Positions 29,081-40,176 of a stretch of DNA of 64,000 nucleotides are shown piece after piece. Origin of the DNA: Pseudomonas canadensis (GTDB taxonomy: Bacteria > Pseudomonadota > Gammaproteobacteria > Pseudomonadales > Pseudomonadaceae); assembly GCF_000503215.1 (NCBI RefSeq), contig NZ_AYTD01000001.1, positions 434,001 to 498,000 of the forward strand, given 5' to 3'. Below the pieces are notes generated by a model. That model saw only the letters and a program-made list of their open reading frames with translations. It made no database searches and was not told the DNA's origin. How positions within the stretch are numbered: position 1 is the first letter of the stretch; every line of letters starts with the position of its first letter. Both the position numbers and the translations under genes were made by a program.

Positions 29081-29108
29081 TCCACGGACCTTTTAAGGAG
29101 CCTATCAA

Positions 29109-29339
29109 ATGGCACGTTTCTTCCGTCGTCGTAAATTCTGCCGCTTCACCGCTGAAGACGTGAAAGAGATCGATTACAAAGATCTCAACACTCTGAAAGC
29201 CTACGTATCCGAGACCGGCAAAATCGTTCCAAGCCGTATCACCGGTACCAAAGCACGTTATCAGCGTCAGCTGGCCACCGCTATCAAGCGCGCCCGCTTC
29301 CTGGCCCTGCTGGCCTACACCGACAGCCACGGCCGCTGA
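29109..29339 (+). CDS. rpsR: 30S ribosomal protein S18
   Basis: 76 residues, [21 protein letters not shown] with the family core and [25 protein letters not shown], binding 16S rRNA as a heterodimer with S6. It follows rpsF by 28 bases with TAAGGAGCC as ribosome site. Confidence 0.98.
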
Positions 29340-29375
29340 GACCGGGCAGTCGACAAGTAGTAAGGGATTGAATGC

Positions 29376-30269
29376 ATGCGCGCCTTAGCTGAGTTCATCA
29401 TGCGCGGTCGTGTGCAGGCCACTCTGGTAGTGGCTGGATGTGCAGCATTGCCGTTGTTGTATTGGTTGGCTGCTGCCGCTGGATGCCTTGTGCTCCTGCG
29501 GCGCGGTTTGCAGGATGCCGTTGGCATCCTGGCCCTGGGAGTCGTAGCCGCCTTGATCTGGTGGTTGCAACTGGGCGAACCCAAAGTGCTTCTGGTGCTG
29601 CTGGGGTCGTCGAGCCTTGCGTTGGTTTTGCGCGCAAGTGAGTCCTGGGTCCGCACGCTGCTGGTCAGCGTGGCGTTGGGGTTGGTGTTTTCGGTGTTGA
29701 TTGACGCGGCTTTCCGCCCGCAGATCGAGGCGCTGTCGCAAGAGATCGTCAAGATCCTGCCGATGGCCCTCGGGGAACTCTACCAACAGCTGTCGGTAGA
29801 AGAGCGAGCGCGACTGGCAACGCTGATTGCACCGGCCCTGATCGGCCTGATGGCGGTAATGATGCAGATCGTCAGTTTGCTGAGCCTGATGCTTGGGCGT
29901 TATTGGCAGGCGTTGTTGTACAACCCGGGTGGTTTTGGTCGCGAATTTCGCAGTATCAGAATCCCCGTGGGCCCGGCGATGTTGCTGCTGGCACTCATGG
30001 TGGTCGGACCGTACTTCGGTTCACAAGCCACCTTGCTGATGCTGTTTTGCAGCGTACCGCTGGTGTTTTCCGGACTGGCCCTGATTCATGGGCTGGTCGC
30101 GCAGAAGCGCCTGGCCAAGTTCTGGCTGGTGGGGATGTACGTAACGATGCTGGTGTTCATGCAACTGATCTATCCGTTACTCGTGGTTTTGGCCATTGTC
30201 GACGGCCTGATTGATTTTCGCGGTCGTCTGGCGCCGAAAGACGCCGATAACGCGAACGGTGAAGGTTAA
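29376..30269 (+). CDS. DUF2232/YybS-like integral membrane protein
   Basis: 297-residue hydrophobic protein with about eight membrane helices in two groups (residues about 12-100 and 150-285) separated by the polar EIVKILPMALGELYQQLSVEERARLATL. This is the YybS/DUF2232 layout. No function is established. It sits inside the ribosomal-protein operon between rpsR and rplI, as in other pseudomonads, so constant expression is likely. The ATG at 29376 gives MRALAEFIMRGR; an out-of-frame ATG lies four bases before it. Confidence 0.82.
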   Translation: MRALAEFIMRGRVQATLVVAGCAALPLLYWLAAAAGCLVLLRRGLQDAVGILALGVVAALIWWLQLGEPKVLLVLLGSSSLALVLRASESWVRTLLVSVALGLVFSVLIDAAFRPQIEALSQEIVKILPMALGELYQQLSVEERARLATLIAPALIGLMAVMMQIVSLLSLMLGRYWQALLYNPGGFGREFRSIRIPVGPAMLLLALMVVGPYFGSQATLLMLFCSVPLVFSGLALIHGLVAQKRLAKFWLVGMYVTMLVFMQLIYPLLVVLAIVDGLIDFRGRLAPKDADNANGEG

Positions 30270-30287
30270 AAGTTAGAGGATTTTCAC

Positions 30288-30734
30288 ATGCAACTGATCC
30301 TTCTGGAAAAAGTCGCCAACCTGGGCAACCTGGGCGACAAAGTGAACGTTAAGGCCGGTTACGGTCGTAACTACCTGCTGCCATACGGCAAAGCCACCGC
30401 TGCAACCGCTGCCAACCTGGCTGCGTTTGAAGAGCGTCGTGCTGAGCTGGAACAAGCAGCAGCAGACAAAAAAGCTTCGGCCGAAACTCGCGCTGCCCAA
30501 CTGGCTGAGCTGGAAGTGACTATCACTGCCACCGCCGGTGACGAAGGCAAGCTGTTCGGTTCGATCGGCACCCACGACATCGCTGATGCACTGACCGCCT
30601 CCGGCGTTGAAGTGCAGAAGAGCGAAGTTCGTCTGCCGAACGGCACCATCCGTAACGTAGGTGAATTCGACGTAGCCGTGCACCTGCACGCCGAAGTTGA
30701 AGCCACCGTACGCGTTATCGTGGTAGCAGCTTAA
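30288..30734 (+). CDS. rplI: 50S ribosomal protein L9
   Basis: 148 residues with the N-terminal globular domain [19 protein letters not shown], the long connecting helix rich in Ala/Glu ([20 protein letters not shown]) and the C-terminal 23S-binding domain. It ends the operon, 18 bases after the DUF2232 gene, with a terminator about 50 bases downstream. Confidence 0.98.
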   Translation: MQLILLEKVANLGNLGDKVNVKAGYGRNYLLPYGKATAATAANLAAFEERRAELEQAAADKKASAETRAAQLAELEVTITATAGDEGKLFGSIGTHDIADALTASGVEVQKSEVRLPNGTIRNVGEFDVAVHLHAEVEATVRVIVVAA

Positions 30735-30781
30735 GCAGCACCTAACTGACTGGCACCTCGCGTGTCAGCCAGTTAACATCG

Positions 30782-30818
30782 GGCACGATCCTGTTTACAG
30801 GTCGTGCCTTTTGTTTTT
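30782..30818 (+). terminator. Terminator after rplI
   Basis: GGCACGA-t-CCTGT-tt-ACAGG-t-CGTGCC followed by TTTTGTTTTT: a long, almost perfect stem and a U-rich tail closing the rpsF operon just before dnaB. Confidence 0.9.
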
Positions 30819-30844
30819 CTACACACCCCAAATTCCAAGTGGCC

Positions 30845-32242
30845 ATGAACGATATTTCAGCTCCTGAGCAATACGATCTGCAAACCGCTGCCCTGAAGGT
30901 GCCGCCGCATTCCATCGAGGCCGAACAGGCTGTGCTCGGTGGTTTGATGCTGGACAACAACGCCTGGGAACGCGTGCTGGATCAAGTCTCGGACGGTGAC
31001 TTCTATCGCCATGACCACCGCCTGATCTTCCGTGCCATCGCCAAGCTGGCCGACCAGAACTCACCGATCGACGTGGTGACCCTGGCCGAGCAGCTAGACA
31101 AGGAAGGCCAGACCTCCCAGGTCGGCGGCCTCGGCTACCTCGGTGAACTGGCGAAGAACACGCCGTCCGTCGCCAACATCAAGGCCTATGCCCAGATTGT
31201 TCGCCAGCGGGCCACGCTGCGCCAACTGATCGGTATCAGCACCGAGATCGCCGACAGCGCCTTCAACCCGGAAGGGCGTACCGCCGAAGAGATCCTCGAC
31301 GAAGCCGAACGCCAGATCTTCCAGATCGCCGAGGCCCGCCCGAAAACCGGCGGCCCGGTAGGCGTCAACGAGCTGTTGACCAAGGCCATCGACCGTATCG
31401 ACACGCTGTTCAACACCGACGCGGCCATCACCGGTATTTCCACCGGCTATGCCGACCTCGACGAGAAGACCAGCGGCCTGCAGCCGTCCGACTTGATCAT
31501 CGTCGCTGGTCGTCCCTCCATGGGTAAGACCACCTTCGCGATGAACCTGGTCGAAAACGCCGTGTTGCGCAGCGACAAGACCGTCCTGGTGTACTCCCTG
31601 GAGATGCCCGGTGAATCGCTGATCATGCGGATGCTCTCGTCCCTGGGCCGTATCGACCAGACCAAGGTGCGTTCCGGCCAGCTGGAAGATGACGACTGGC
31701 CGCGGCTGACCTCGGCGGTCAACCTGCTCAATGACCGCAAGCTGTTCATCGACGACACTGCGGGCATCAGCCCCTCGGAGATGCGTGCACGCACCCGCCG
31801 CCTGGTGCGTGAACACGGCGATATTGCCTTGATCATGATCGACTACCTGCAGTTGATGCAGATCCCGGGTTCCAGCGGTGACAGCCGGACCAACGAGATT
31901 TCCGAGATTTCCCGGTCCTTGAAAGCCCTGGCCAAGGAATTCAACTGCCCGGTGGTGGCGCTGTCCCAGCTCAACCGTTCCCTGGAACAACGTCCCAACA
32001 AGCGCCCGGTGAACTCCGACTTGCGGGAATCGGGTGCGATCGAGCAGGACGCCGACGTGATCATGTTCGTGTACCGCGACGAGGTATACCACCCCGAAAC
32101 CGAACACAAAGGCATCGCCGAGATCATCATCGGCAAGCAGCGGAACGGGCCGATCGGGTTTATCCGCCTGGCGTTCATTGGTAAGTACACCCGCTTCGAG
32201 AACCTCGCGCCAGGCAGCTACAACTTCGACGACGATGAATAA
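30845..32242 (+). CDS. dnaB: Replicative DNA helicase DnaB
   Basis: Hexameric fork helicase, 465 residues. The N-terminal domain starts PPHSIEAEQAVLGGLMLDN. The RecA-like motor has Walker A GRPSMGKTTFAMNL, Walker B ALIMIDYLQLM and the arginine-finger/linker region near SELRESGAIEQDADVIMF-like sequence (here SDLRESGAIEQD). No intein interrupts it. The ATG at 30845 is preferred over a GTG two codons upstream because it matches the family start. In P. aeruginosa, as I recall, alr follows dnaB; here ygiQ does. Confidence 0.97.
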   Translation: MNDISAPEQYDLQTAALKVPPHSIEAEQAVLGGLMLDNNAWERVLDQVSDGDFYRHDHRLIFRAIAKLADQNSPIDVVTLAEQLDKEGQTSQVGGLGYLGELAKNTPSVANIKAYAQIVRQRATLRQLIGISTEIADSAFNPEGRTAEEILDEAERQIFQIAEARPKTGGPVGVNELLTKAIDRIDTLFNTDAAITGISTGYADLDEKTSGLQPSDLIIVAGRPSMGKTTFAMNLVENAVLRSDKTVLVYSLEMPGESLIMRMLSSLGRIDQTKVRSGQLEDDDWPRLTSAVNLLNDRKLFIDDTAGISPSEMRARTRRLVREHGDIALIMIDYLQLMQIPGSSGDSRTNEISEISRSLKALAKEFNCPVVALSQLNRSLEQRPNKRPVNSDLRESGAIEQDADVIMFVYRDEVYHPETEHKGIAEIIIGKQRNGPIGFIRLAFIGKYTRFENLAPGSYNFDDDE

Positions 32243-32252
32243 CTCGTCTGCT

Positions 32253-32279
32253 CAATTCCGACCATTACCGTCGGAATTG
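32253..32279. repeat. Perfect dyad between dnaB and ygiQ
   Basis: CAATTCCGAC-CATTACC-GTCGGAATTG is a perfect 10-bp inverted repeat. It lacks a T-run, so it is either a weak terminator for dnaB or an operator; it ends 12 bases before the likely ygiQ -10 box. Confidence 0.6.
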
Positions 32280-32290
32280 GTCAAAATTTG

Positions 32291-32299
32291 TGCTATATT
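32291..32299 (+). promoter_or_regulatory. Possible extended -10 promoter of ygiQ
   Basis: TGCTATATT is an extended -10 element 40 bases before the ATG. No good -35 box is found at 17 bases; the upstream dyad occupies that position. Confidence 0.4.
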
Positions 32300-32338
32300 C
32301 CGCGCCCGCGATTTTCCATCTCAACACCGGTCACCGTC

Positions 32339-34642
<2,304 letters not shown>

Positions 34643-34657
34643 TCGCAGCCTGAACAT

Positions 34658-34687
34658 GTAAAACGCCAGCCTTGTGCTGGCGTTTTG
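34658..34687 (+). terminator. Terminator after ygiQ
   Basis: AAAACGCCAGC-CTTGT-GCTGGCGTTTT: 11-bp stem with A-run and T-run, able to act in both directions. Confidence 0.9.
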
Positions 34688-34735
34688 CTTTCTATTCGGT
34701 GGCGAGCCTGTTTGTTAAGGTGGCGATCATTAAAT

Positions 34736-34815
34736 CGCCTTCGCGAGCAAGCCCGCTCCCACACTTGAATGTATTCGCAAATCAAAATGTGGGAGCGGGC
34801 TTGCTCGCGAAGGCG
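34736..34815. repeat. REP pair (GTGGGAGCGGGCTTGCTCGCGAAGG type)
   Basis: A 28-base arm, CGCCTTCGCGAGCAAGCCCG onward (34736-34763), is repeated inverted at 34788-34815, giving a long perfect hairpin. The same element occurs at 47085-47158. Confidence 0.9.
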
Positions 34816-34853
34816 TCAGTTCAGTCACCACCCATTTCAAGGAAGAACACCCC

Positions 34854-35774
34854 ATGGGCAACCCCCTGGCCGGCATCGGCATGGACTCCAACCGCTCGCA
34901 GTTCATGGCGCGCCAGCGCATTGAAAGCCAGATCAACCTGCCGCGCCTGTTCGCGGCTATCGACGCCGACCCCGGGATTGTCGGCGCAGGCGTGGTGTAT
35001 ATCGACGCTGACTTCAACGTCATTACCCTGCGCGAATTCAAGCCCATCTGCAGCATCAAGCCTAAGCGCATCATTTTGCGTGAAGCGCAGAAGTACATTG
35101 CGCCGACGCAGTTTGCTCAACATGTCGTGAGCAATCCTCGAGAGTCCCGACTGATTGGCGAGGCCGTAAATACCGGAATCTCCTGCTTTGGGGCTGTCAT
35201 CAGTTGGGCTGCGATTGCCAGTGGAACCATTCTGGTGCCTTTCAGCGCTGGCGCCAGTTCCGTCATCGTTGTAGTGGGGTATGCGGCTGCCGGCGCGAGT
35301 ACGCTTCAGTGCTTTAACGGCATTGCCCGAACAGCGCTGGAAGTCGCCAAACCTGAGGTCAAGGATTCGCTCGACAGTGAAGGCTGGTACCAGAATGCGT
35401 CCATCGTGCTGGACGCCGTATCACTGGCAGGTGTGGGCGCTTCGGCCCTGACGACGGTCAAGCTGGTCAGGGCCGCCAAAGCATCGACGGGCAAGAGCCT
35501 GCGTGATGTGCTTCGCGGTTTGAATCGCCAGGAAAGAGCCAAGCTGACGAAAGAGCTGCTGAGCATCAACCATCCCAGCTTGACCGCGAAGATGATCAAA
35601 TTGAGGCAGGCGTCGGGCGAACTCACCAAGCGTTTCACCCCTACGCAGCTCAAGCACAGCACCACTACCCAGATCAAAGACGTCCTCGGCGCAACCATAG
35701 GATTTGGCGGGAGTGCGTACTCCGGAAACGTCAATACCATCGCGATTGGACTCTACGAGGAGGTAAGCGAATGA
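34854..35774 (+). CDS. Unknown protein with hydrophobic hairpins; candidate pore-forming effector
   Basis: I do not recognise a family with certainty. The 306 residues have no signal peptide. A soluble N-terminal part (1-105) is followed by two long hydrophobic stretches (about 107-130 and 132-150), a weaker one at 183-205, a basic amphipathic region (206-262), and a Gly-rich end IGFGGSAYSGNVN. A cytosolic-type start with internal membrane-inserting helices recalls pore-forming bacterial toxins such as T6SS membrane effectors or colicins. The next two genes overlap it (ATGA) and encode paralogous small membrane proteins, as immunity genes often do. The call is inference from architecture and context. 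AAGGAAG precedes the ATG; local base composition looks less GC-rich than the neighbours from about 35100 on. Confidence 0.5.
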   Translation: MGNPLAGIGMDSNRSQFMARQRIESQINLPRLFAAIDADPGIVGAGVVYIDADFNVITLREFKPICSIKPKRIILREAQKYIAPTQFAQHVVSNPRESRLIGEAVNTGISCFGAVISWAAIASGTILVPFSAGASSVIVVVGYAAAGASTLQCFNGIARTALEVAKPEVKDSLDSEGWYQNASIVLDAVSLAGVGASALTTVKLVRAAKASTGKSLRDVLRGLNRQERAKLTKELLSINHPSLTAKMIKLRQASGELTKRFTPTQLKHSTTTQIKDVLGATIGFGGSAYSGNVNTIAIGLYEEVSE

Positions 35775-36229
35775 GCGAATTGATGACGCTACGCGACTTT
35801 TTCAGGCAATACTTTCTGACGTTTATGGGCGGCGTATTTGCTGCGTGTTTTTCTTTGGCGTTGGCTGTGGCGCTGGCGTTTATCACCTATTTTCGTGATG
35901 CGCCCATTGCTCAAGTGGGGCTCAAGATCATGTCTGCCGGGGCGCTGCTCATTCTGTTGACGGTCCATAGCAACTTTATGATTTTGCGGGGCCGCCCCTC
36001 CTGGGTGTGGGTGATGGTCGGCATCTACGTCGCCTGTCTACTGTTTGTCGTCCCAATGCTTCAGTACCAGCCTCATAAAGTTCTCTATGGGTTGGCGCTG
36101 TTATTCCCGTTCCTTGGATTGTTGATACTTAACAGCAAGGTTCAACGAGAGATGCGTGCAAAACTGGTGGGAATCCGTCGCATTCGGCAATCTGTCAAAT
36201 CAACCGTTGGGTCGAGTAGCCGCATGTGA
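35771..36229 (+). CDS. Four-helix membrane protein, paralogue 1 (candidate immunity protein)
   Basis: 152 residues with four membrane helices (about 14-40, 48-72, 79-98, 103-121) and a basic C-terminal tail (VQREMRAKLVGIRRIRQ). It aligns without gaps to the product of the next gene: YFLTFMGGVF/YFPVFMGTIF, CLLFVVPMLQY/CLLFVLPMIQY, LLFPFLGLLILNSK/VLFPLLGLLLLNSK. The ATG overlaps the stop of the upstream gene by four bases. Multi-helix inner-membrane proteins are the usual protectors against pore-forming effectors, hence the proposed role. No family was recognised. Confidence 0.55.
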   Translation: MSELMTLRDFFRQYFLTFMGGVFAACFSLALAVALAFITYFRDAPIAQVGLKIMSAGALLILLTVHSNFMILRGRPSWVWVMVGIYVACLLFVVPMLQYQPHKVLYGLALLFPFLGLLILNSKVQREMRAKLVGIRRIRQSVKSTVGSSSRM

Positions 36230-36675
36230 AGGAGTCGCCGTCGATACCCGGTTTTCTCGCGCGCTATTTCCCCGTGTTCATGGGCACGATTTTCATGGCG
36301 ATCTTTTCCGGCTCCGCTGCGGTTTCCACGGCGGGCGTAACCTATTTGCGCGACACTGATCCCGCGCTTAAATCCGGCTGTTCGGGCGCTGCGATCCTGA
36401 TGCTGGTCGCGGTGCTGGTATTTGGCAACGTCATGATCGCGCGCGGCTATCCGTGGGCGACGAAACTGGTGGCGGGGTATCTCGGCGCTTGCCTGTTGTT
36501 CGTACTGCCAATGATTCAATACGACCTGCACACGCTGGTCTATGGCTCGGCTGTGCTCTTCCCGCTGCTTGGATTGTTGCTGCTCAACAGCAAGCGCCAT
36601 CGCGAAATGCGCCAGAAGCTGCTTGAGATCCGCCACCTGCGCCAAGCCGCGATCGCCAAGCGCAAAACCGGCTGA
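36226..36675 (+). CDS. Four-helix membrane protein, paralogue 2 (candidate immunity protein)
   Basis: 149 residues from a GTG at 36226 that overlaps the previous stop (GTGA). Same layout as paralogue 1 with helices at about 14-40, 50-72, 80-98 and 103-121, and the shared tail pattern REMRxKLxxIRxxRQ. The loops, especially residues 41-50 and 73-80, differ most, as expected for duplicated immunity genes that diverge in specificity. The run of three ends here. 36676-36862 holds the regulatory region of the next operon. Confidence 0.55.
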   Translation: MKESPSIPGFLARYFPVFMGTIFMAIFSGSAAVSTAGVTYLRDTDPALKSGCSGAAILMLVAVLVFGNVMIARGYPWATKLVAGYLGACLLFVLPMIQYDLHTLVYGSAVLFPLLGLLLLNSKRHREMRQKLLEIRHLRQAAIAKRKTG

Positions 36676-36750
36676 TTGGGTAGATTCCCCACCCACCCTC
36701 ACATCCGCGCCACAAATATGTGCGTCACTTGCACCATGGCGCCCCCGTTG

Positions 36751-36765
36751 GCGCCGTTTTGGTGC
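36751..36765 (+). promoter_or_regulatory. NtrC-like enhancer site
   Basis: GCGCC-GTTTT-GGTGC matches the NtrC pattern GCACC-N5-GGTGC with one change and resembles the classic GCACTATTTTGGTGC site of glnA. Extra half-sites TTGCACC (36729-36735) and TGCACC (36771-36776) flank it. Its centre is about 78 bases upstream of the expected start from the sigma-54 promoter. Confidence 0.55.
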
Positions 36766-36809
36766 TGTACTGCACCGGGTCTTACGATAAAGCGCAATGA
36801 CCGCCGCTC

Positions 36810-36825
36810 TGGCATAAGTCTTGCG
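36810..36825 (+). promoter_or_regulatory. Sigma-54 promoter of the transglutaminase/ATP-grasp cluster
   Basis: TGGCATAAGTCTTGCG has GG-N10-GC spacing with TGGCA at -24 and TTGC at -12. It is about 38 bases before the GTG start of the first gene. With the NtrC-like site upstream it predicts expression on nitrogen limitation. Confidence 0.65.
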
Positions 36826-36862
36826 CGCTTTGTGTCCATGCCCTGGCTCGCAGGAGGCCGCC

Positions 36863-39800
36863 GTGTCGATTCATGTCGCGTTGCACCACGTTACGCATTA
36901 CCGCTACGACCGCGCTGTCGAACTCGGCCCACAGATCGTGCGGTTGCGCCCGGCAGCCCATAGCCGCACGCGGATTTTGTCCTACGCGCTGAAAGTGCTG
37001 CCTGAGCAGCATTTCATCAACTGGCAGCAGGACCCCCAGGGCAATTACCTGGCGCGGTTGGTGTTCCCGGAAAAGACTGACGAGCTGCGCATCGAAGTCG
37101 ACCTGGTCGCTGAAATGGCGGTGTTCAACCCCTTCGACTTTTTCCTCGAGCCCTATGCCGAGAAAATCCCCTTCAGCTACGCCGCCGACGAGCAGCGTGA
37201 GCTGGCGCCGTACCTGGAAACCCTGCCGCTGACGCCGAAGTTCGCCGCGTACCTGGCGGGTATCGACCGCACACCCTTGCCGGCCGTGGACTTTCTGGTG
37301 GGCCTCAATCAGCGCTTGGCGGCCGATATCGGCTACCTGATCCGCATGGAGCCAGGCGTGCAAACCCCAGAGTTCACCCTGGAAAACGCCTCTGGCTCAT
37401 GCCGCGACTCGGCCTGGTTGCTGGTGCAGATTCTGCGCAATCTGGGGCTGGCAGCACGTTTCGTGTCCGGTTACCTGATTCAGCTCACAGCCGACGTCAA
37501 AGCCCTCGATGGGCCCTCCGGCACCGAAGTGGACTTCACCGACCTGCACGCCTGGTGCGAAGTGTATTTGCCCGGCGCCGGCTGGATTGGCCTGGATGCC
37601 ACCTCCGGGCTGTTCGCCGGTGAAGGCCATATTCCGTTGGCGTGTAGTCCCGATCCATCGTCCGCCGCACCGATCAGTGGGCTGGTGGAGCCTTGCGAGT
37701 GCGAATTCACCCACGAAATGTCGGTTGAGCGGATTTGGGAAGCCCCACGCGTCACCAAGCCTTACACCGAAGAACAATGGCTGGCGATCCAGGCCTTGGG
37801 CCGTCAGATCGATGGCGACCTGCTCAAGGACGATGTGCGCCTGACCATGGGCGGCGAGCCGACCTTCGTTTCCATCGACGATCCCGACGGCGCCGAGTGG
37901 AACACCGCCGCCTTAGGTCCGGACAAGCGCCGACTGTCTGCCGAGCTGTTCCAGCGCATGCGCAAGCACTACGCACCCAAGGGGTTGGTGCACTTCGGGC
38001 AGGGCAAGTGGTACCCCGGCGAGCAACTGCCGCGTTGGTCGCTCAACTGCTACTGGCGCCGCGACGGTGTGCCGATCTGGCACAACAGCGCGTTGATTGC
38101 CGATGAGCAGGCGGACTACGGCGCTGACGGTGCGCTGGCCGGACGTTTCCTGGCCAGCGTCGCAGAGCGCCTCAAATTACCGGCGCGCTTTGTGTTCCCG
38201 GCGTTCGAAGACAACTTCTACTACCTGTGGCGCGAGGGTGCGCTGCCGCAGAACGTCACCGCCCAAGATCCGCGGCTGAGCGACGATCTGGAGCGCGAAC
38301 GCCTGCGCAAAGTGTTCAGCCAGGGCCTGGATAAAGTCATCGGCCAAGTGCTGCCGTTGGCGCGCACGGCAGCCAATGACCGCTGGCAAAGCGGGCGCTG
38401 GTATTTGCGCGACAACCACTGCCGCCTGGTGCCGGGGGATTCGCCGCTGGGTTATCGCCTGCCATTGGCCTCGCAGCCATGGGTGACGGCGGCGGAGTAT
38501 CCGTTTGTGCACCCGACTGACCCGAATCAGGATCAGCCGGAGCTGCCGTCCACTAGGCAACTGCAACACCATGATGAGGCCGCGCCGAGCGAGGAGCGTG
38601 TGCCCAAGGTGGACGAGTCCGCCGACTGGCTGACTCGCACCGCTCTGTGCGCTGAGGCGCGTGAAGGGCGCCTCTATCTGTTCATGCCGCCCCTGGAGCG
38701 CGTCGAAGACTATCTGGAACTGGTGGCAGCCATTGAAGCCACCGCCGAAGAGCTGCACTGCCCGGTATTGCTGGAAGGCTACGAGCCGCCGGCCGACACG
38801 CGGCTGAGTAACTTCCGCGTCACGCCGGACCCGGGTGTGATTGAGGTCAACGTGCAGCCGTCCGCCACTTGGGACGAATTGGTGGAACGCACCGAATTTC
38901 TCTACGAAGAGGCGCGGCAAACGCGATTGACCACCGAAAAATTCATGATCGACGGGCGTCACACCGGTACCGGCGGCGGTAATCACTTTGTACTCGGTGG
39001 TGCAACGCCCAAGGACTCACCGTTTCTGCGCCGACCCGATCTGCTGCGCAGTCTGATCAGCTACTGGCACAACCATCCGTCATTGTCCTACCTGTTTTCC
39101 GGCCTGTTCATCGGCCCGACTTCCCAGGCTCCACGGGTGGACGAGGCGCGTAATGACGCGTTGTACGAACTGGAAATCGCCTTCGCACAAATGCCAGAGC
39201 CCGGTGAGGAATGCCCGCCGTGGTTGGTGGACCGCCTGCTGCGCAATCTGCTGATCGACGTGACTGGCAACACTCACCGCGCCGAATTCTGCATCGACAA
39301 ACTCTACTCGCCGGACGGCGCCACTGGCCGCCTCGGCCTGCTGGAACTGCGCGCGTTTGAAATGCCGCCCCATGCGCGCATGAGCCTGACCCAGCAATTG
39401 CTGTTGCGCGCCTTGGTCGCGCGATTCTGGCGCGAACCCTACGCGCCGCCGAAGCTGGCACGTTGGGGCACAGAGCTGCACGACCGTTTCCTGCTGCCGC
39501 ATTTCATCGAGCAAGACTTTGCCGACGTGATCGTCGAACTCAACAGCGCCGGCTATCCGCTGCGCGCCGAGTGGTTTGCCGCGCACCTGGAATTCCGTTT
39601 CCCCAAAGTGGGTGACTACGCCGTCAGCGGGATCGAGCTGGAGCTGCGTCAGGCTCTGGAACCCTGGCACGTCCTGGGCGAGGAGGGCGCGGTCGGCGGC
39701 ACAGTGCGTTATGTGGATTCATCCCTTGAGCGCCTGCAAGTCAAATTGACCGGGCTGCCCCCGCAGCGCTACCTGCTGACCTGCAATGGCGTCCCGGTGC

Positions 39801-40153
39801 CGCTGCAACCGACTGGGCGAGTCGGTGAGTTCGTCGCTGGCGTGCGTTATCGCGCCTGGCAACCGGCCAACTGCCTGCAACCGACCATCCCGGTGCATGC
39901 GCCGCTGGTGTTCGATCTGCTGGACACTTGGATGCAGCGTTCGCTGGGCGGCTGCCAGTACCATGTCGCCCATCCGGGTGGGCGCAATTACGACAGCCTT
40001 CCGGTGAATGCCAATGAGGCAGAGAGCCGGCGCATGGCGCGGTTCTTCCGGTTGGGGCATAGCCCAGGGAAGCAATCAGTGCCGACGGTAGTGGTGAACG
40101 ATGAATTACCCATGACCCTCGATCTACGGCGTTTCCCCAATAAAAATGACTGA
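36863..40153 (+). CDS. Transglutaminase-like / DUF2126 protein
   Basis: 1096-residue cytoplasmic protein. The N-terminal transglutaminase-like part (about 1-300) has the bacterial N-terminal domain (HHVTHYRYDRAVELGPQ). The catalytic triad sits in GSCRDSAWLLVQILRNLG (Cys), DLHAWCEVYLPGAGW (His) and LDATSG (Asp). The remainder is DUF2126, with DVRLTMGGEPTFVSIDDPDG, TGTGGGNHFVLGGATP and LRAFEMPPHARMSL. DUF2126 is poorly characterised; its GGN and acidic motifs suggest an ATP-grasp-like ligase. The GTG at 36863 follows CAGGAGG. It leads a three-gene set with the ATP-grasp/alpha-E and second transglutaminase genes. Confidence 0.9.
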   Translation: MSIHVALHHVTHYRYDRAVELGPQIVRLRPAAHSRTRILSYALKVLPEQHFINWQQDPQGNYLARLVFPEKTDELRIEVDLVAEMAVFNPFDFFLEPYAEKIPFSYAADEQRELAPYLETLPLTPKFAAYLAGIDRTPLPAVDFLVGLNQRLAADIGYLIRMEPGVQTPEFTLENASGSCRDSAWLLVQILRNLGLAARFVSGYLIQLTADVKALDGPSGTEVDFTDLHAWCEVYLPGAGWIGLDATSGLFAGEGHIPLACSPDPSSAAPISGLVEPCECEFTHEMSVERIWEAPRVTKPYTEEQWLAIQALGRQIDGDLLKDDVRLTMGGEPTFVSIDDPDGAEWNTAALGPDKRRLSAELFQRMRKHYAPKGLVHFGQGKWYPGEQLPRWSLNCYWRRDGVPIWHNSALIADEQADYGADGALAGRFLASVAERLKLPARFVFPAFEDNFYYLWREGALPQNVTAQDPRLSDDLERERLRKVFSQGLDKVIGQVLPLARTAANDRWQSGRWYLRDNHCRLVPGDSPLGYRLPLASQPWVTAAEYPFVHPTDPNQDQPELPSTRQLQHHDEAAPSEERVPKVDESADWLTRTALCAEAREGRLYLFMPPLERVEDYLELVAAIEATAEELHCPVLLEGYEPPADTRLSNFRVTPDPGVIEVNVQPSATWDELVERTEFLYEEARQTRLTTEKFMIDGRHTGTGGGNHFVLGGATPKDSPFLRRPDLLRSLISYWHNHPSLSYLFSGLFIGPTSQAPRVDEARNDALYELEIAFAQMPEPGEECPPWLVDRLLRNLLIDVTGNTHRAEFCIDKLYSPDGATGRLGLLELRAFEMPPHARMSLTQQLLLRALVARFWREPYAPPKLARWGTELHDRFLLPHFIEQDFADVIVELNSAGYPLRAEWFAAHLEFRFPKVGDYAVSGIELELRQALEPWHVLGEEGAVGGTVRYVDSSLERLQVKLTGLPPQRYLLTCNGVPVPLQPTGRVGEFVAGVRYRAWQPANCLQPTIPVHAPLVFDLLDTWMQRSLGGCQYHVAHPGGRNYDSLPVNANEAESRRMARFFRLGHSPGKQSVPTVVVNDELPMTLDLRRFPNKND

Positions 40154-40176
40154 ACGCGATCCTCTGTGGACGCTAG

